From assembly GCA_027406905.1 (NCBI GenBank), contig DAHZHT010000002.1:200390-233027 (forward strand): 32,638 nt of DNA, given 5' to 3'. The first letter of the stretch is position 1. Every line of letters starts with the position of its first letter. The translations under genes and the position numbers were made by a program. This stretch comes from Elusimicrobiota bacterium (lineage in GTDB: Bacteria; Elusimicrobiota; Elusimicrobia; UBA1565; UBA9628). The notes beneath the pieces are model-generated. The model did no database searches. It worked only from the letters and a program-made list of their open reading frames with translations, and was not told where the DNA came from. Positions 30,887 through 32,638 of this stretch are shown in pieces.

Positions 30887-32086
30887 ATGGAAACACAAAA
30901 ACTCCGCCTCAAAATCTCTCTGTTTGCGATCCTCTCAATTCTGAGCGCAAGGACCTCTTTTGCGGTCTTGGAAGCCCCTCAAGAGCGCGGCGTGAATGAG
31001 GCCATTCCTGTTCTCCCCGCGATGATTCCGCAAAACTCCTTATCTCTACCAGAGAACTCTTTCGATGAAAATTCTCTTGAAGCGCCCCTTTTTCCAAGCG
31101 AACGAGAAATGCCCGAAGTTCCCCCCATTTTAGAAAAAGGACCCGAACCCGCGCTCTTGCCGGCGCGCACTCAAAAAACTCCTCGCATCAAACACATTCC
31201 GCAATCTACATCTATAAAGACCCTCGGAAAACACGAGCGAAAAGCGGCTTCTCCGCTCAATCAATTGGCCGGTTCCTTAAAAAAGTCAAACTCCCTTGGA
31301 GCCCTCTCTCATTTTATTGATGGAGCCCAAAGCTATCCCGCGGCGGATATTGGCGAAGGCGAAAGATTCGCCCGCGAAATCGTGGAAGCCCCGCAAGAAA
31401 TTCAAAAAAGAGGCGTTGCCGCCTCGATTACCGTTTTCGGCAGCGCGCGGCTTCTCCCCCGGCAAAAGGCCCTTGCCGAGCACAGAAAAGCCTTGGCTTT
31501 GTCGCGACTCAACCCTAACGACAAAAACGTTCAGGAAGCGCTCAAATTGGCGCGGCAAAACTTGCAGATGTCAAGATATTATGAGGAAGCCTATCGATTC
31601 GGACAAATTGTCACACGGGAAAGCGGCGGAAAAATCGCCGTCGCCACCGGAGGCGGCCCCGGCATCATGGAAGCGGCCAACCGCGGGGCCTTTGAAGCCG
31701 GCGGAACCTCTATCGGACACACGATACGCCTTCCTCACGAAGAGGCTTCAAACCCCTATATCACCCGCGGGCTTAACTTCATTTATGATAATTTCGCGCC
31801 CAGGAAAATCAATCTCCGCCGCGGAGCCGCGGCTTTGGCGTTTTTCCCCGGAGGTTTCGGGACCATGGATGAACTTTTTGAAACCCTAACCCTGATTCAA
31901 ACCGGAAAAATCCCGCGCGTCCCCATCGTTCTCGTCGGAAAAAAATATTGGAATCAGATCCTCAATTTCAAGTCTTTCTCGAAAATGGGAGTCATCTCGC
32001 CCAAAGACCTTTCGCTTTTTAAAATCGTAGACACCGCCGATGAGGCCTGGACTTCTTTGACCGCGCAAGAAAACATCGCTCATTAA
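30887..32086 (+). CDS. LOG-family (TIGR00730-like) nucleotide-binding protein with signal peptide
   Basis: 399 residues. The first 26 residues (METQKLRLKISLFAILSILS, then ARTSFA) look like a Sec signal peptide. A Pro-rich linker of about 100 residues follows, then the LOG/lysine decarboxylase-like Rossmann domain: ITVFGSARLLP near 183, ATGGGPGIMEAANRGAFEAGG near 252-272, NFAPRKINLRR near 304-314, and PGGFGTMDELFETLTLIQTGK from 321. Characterised LOG proteins are cytosolic phosphoribohydrolases that release cytokinin-type bases from nucleotides, so a signal peptide is unusual. It is followed by a purine nucleoside phosphorylase gene, which may link both to purine salvage. Pseudo-signal or genuine export cannot be told from sequence. 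Confidence 0.82.
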   Translation: METQKLRLKISLFAILSILSARTSFAVLEAPQERGVNEAIPVLPAMIPQNSLSLPENSFDENSLEAPLFPSEREMPEVPPILEKGPEPALLPARTQKTPRIKHIPQSTSIKTLGKHERKAASPLNQLAGSLKKSNSLGALSHFIDGAQSYPAADIGEGERFAREIVEAPQEIQKRGVAASITVFGSARLLPRQKALAEHRKALALSRLNPNDKNVQEALKLARQNLQMSRYYEEAYRFGQIVTRESGGKIAVATGGGPGIMEAANRGAFEAGGTSIGHTIRLPHEEASNPYITRGLNFIYDNFAPRKINLRRGAAALAFFPGGFGTMDELFETLTLIQTGKIPRVPIVLVGKKYWNQILNFKSFSKMGVISPKDLSLFKIVDTADEAWTSLTAQENIAH

Positions 32087-32137
32087 AAATCCCCGAAGCC
32101 TTCCTCCTCGGGCAAACGGCGCGCCCGCTGCCGGATG

Positions 32138-32146
32138 TGCTAAAAT
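32138..32146 (+). promoter_or_regulatory. Extended -10 promoter of the nucleoside phosphorylase gene
   Basis: TG (32138-32139), one base, TAAAAT (32141-32146), nine bases before the ATG at 32156. Predicted leader is about three bases, again without a Shine-Dalgarno sequence (AAAGCGA precedes the ATG). Confidence 0.4.
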
Positions 32147-32155
32147 TCAAAGCGA

Positions 32156-32638
32156 ATGAATACCCGCATCTATCTTGAGATGATTGAGGAATCAACCAAA
32201 TTTATCCGCAAGCAAACGAGTATCGAACCCCGCGCCGGAGTGATTTTAGGCAGCGGACTTTCAAAAGCGACTCCCGACTTGGAAAAACGCCGGGAAATTC
32301 CCTATCGGGACATTCCCGGTTTTCCCAAGACCAATGTCGCCGGACATTTAGGCCGGCTTATCTTCGGCGAGTATCGGGGTTTTCCGGTCGCCATCATGCA
32401 GGGGCGCCTTCATTATTATGAAGGCCACGACTTATCCGAAGTCACGTTTCCGCTGCGCGTCCTTAAAAACTTGGGCATTCAATCCCTGATTATCACCGCC
32501 GCCGTGGGATCGCTCAATAAAAAAATAAAGCCCGGAAGCGTCGTGGTTATTAAAGACCACATTAATCTCATGGGGCAAAACCCTCTCCGCGGGCTCATTG
32601 CCGCAGAATTTGGGGCGATGTTTCCCGATCTCAGCCAT
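32156..32638 (+). CDS. Purine nucleoside phosphorylase, N-terminal part (runs off the right edge)
   Basis: 161 codons are present and the frame is open at the edge. GVILGSGLS (about 29-37) is the phosphate-binding loop, followed by the central GRLHYYEGHD and FPLRVLKNLG, ITAAVGSLN (about 120-128) and DHINLMGQNPLRG (about 140-152). These are motifs of the trimeric PNP/MTAP family, which splits purine nucleosides with phosphate. The AAVGSLN stretch is closer to methylthioadenosine phosphorylases than the NAAGGIN usual in PNPs, so substrate preference is uncertain; the base-binding residues lie beyond the window edge. Length suggests a cytosolic enzyme of about 270 residues. Confidence 0.88.
   Translation, partial: MNTRIYLEMIEESTKFIRKQTSIEPRAGVILGSGLSKATPDLEKRREIPYRDIPGFPKTNVAGHLGRLIFGEYRGFPVAIMQGRLHYYEGHDLSEVTFPLRVLKNLGIQSLIITAAVGSLNKKIKPGSVVVIKDHINLMGQNPLRGLIAAEFGAMFPDLSH

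Noticed and set aside
30757..30999. 80-codon plus-strand frame in the coxB/LOG intergenic region
   Set aside because: It overlaps the promoter element and the LOG start, is low complexity, and shows no family features or ribosome site.
1..32638. CRISPR array, rRNA genes or insertion sequences
   Set aside because: No regularly spaced direct repeats, rRNA signatures or transposase motifs were found on either strand.

Overview
The window reads as chromosomal DNA of a free-living, aerobically respiring Gram-negative-type bacterium. The evidence is an aa3-type haem-copper oxidase operon, heptosyltransferase-like LPS sugar transfer, type IV pilus minor pilins and Sec signal peptides. The combination of giant carboxypeptidase-regulatory/lamin-tail minor pilins, a GYF_2-like membrane protein and very short 5' leaders makes me think of Elusimicrobiota, but no marker gene here proves that. 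Nearly all the DNA is coding, genes commonly overlap by 1-14 bases, and no stretch above 300 bases lacks a gene.

Layout. (1) 1-3341, minus strand: split transketolase (N and C halves), a TTG-started GYF_2-like membrane protein, and a secreted protein cut by the left edge. (2) 3430-7585, minus strand: an overlapping operon of dapB, a small membrane protein, folK, panB, a GT9 glycosyltransferase and a second probable glycosyltransferase, joining lysine/cell wall, folate and pantothenate synthesis to surface sugar transfer. (3) 7734-11725, plus strand: an AT-richer three-gene island holding an uncharacterised helical protein, a Zn-ribbon (COG1743-like) DNA methyltransferase and a NotI-family restriction endonuclease. 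(4) 11901-21703: two paralogous three-gene minor pilin operons (PilV-, PilW- and PilX-like) facing each other, with a nucleotidyltransferase/small-protein pair between their 3' ends. (5) 21759-21921: tRNA-Glu and tRNA-Lys. (6) 21960-24420, plus strand: a secreted ceramidase-like hydrolase, a Met/His-rich secreted protein and a DUF2231 membrane protein. (7) 24417-30695, minus strand: a nine-gene respiratory operon (coxB, coxA, coxC, subunit IV, two small membrane proteins, ctaA, ctaB, dihaem cytochrome c lipoprotein) containing both the oxidase and the haem A pathway it needs. (8) 30887-32638, plus strand: a LOG-family protein carrying a signal peptide, and a purine nucleoside phosphorylase cut by the right edge.

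Most notable signals. Five genes have a -10-like hexamer ending exactly six bases before the ATG, which predicts leaderless mRNAs. Two of them, at opposite ends of the window and both encoding signal-peptide proteins, also share a 21-base element (18/21 identical) at identical distance from the -10 and the start codon. The oxidase subunit I keeps its D-channel and metal ligands but appears to have Ile where the K-channel lysine normally sits. The NotI-type restriction island with its unknown first gene, and the duplicated inverted minor-pilin operons encoding about 90 kDa PilV-like proteins with a lamin-tail domain, are the main accessory systems.
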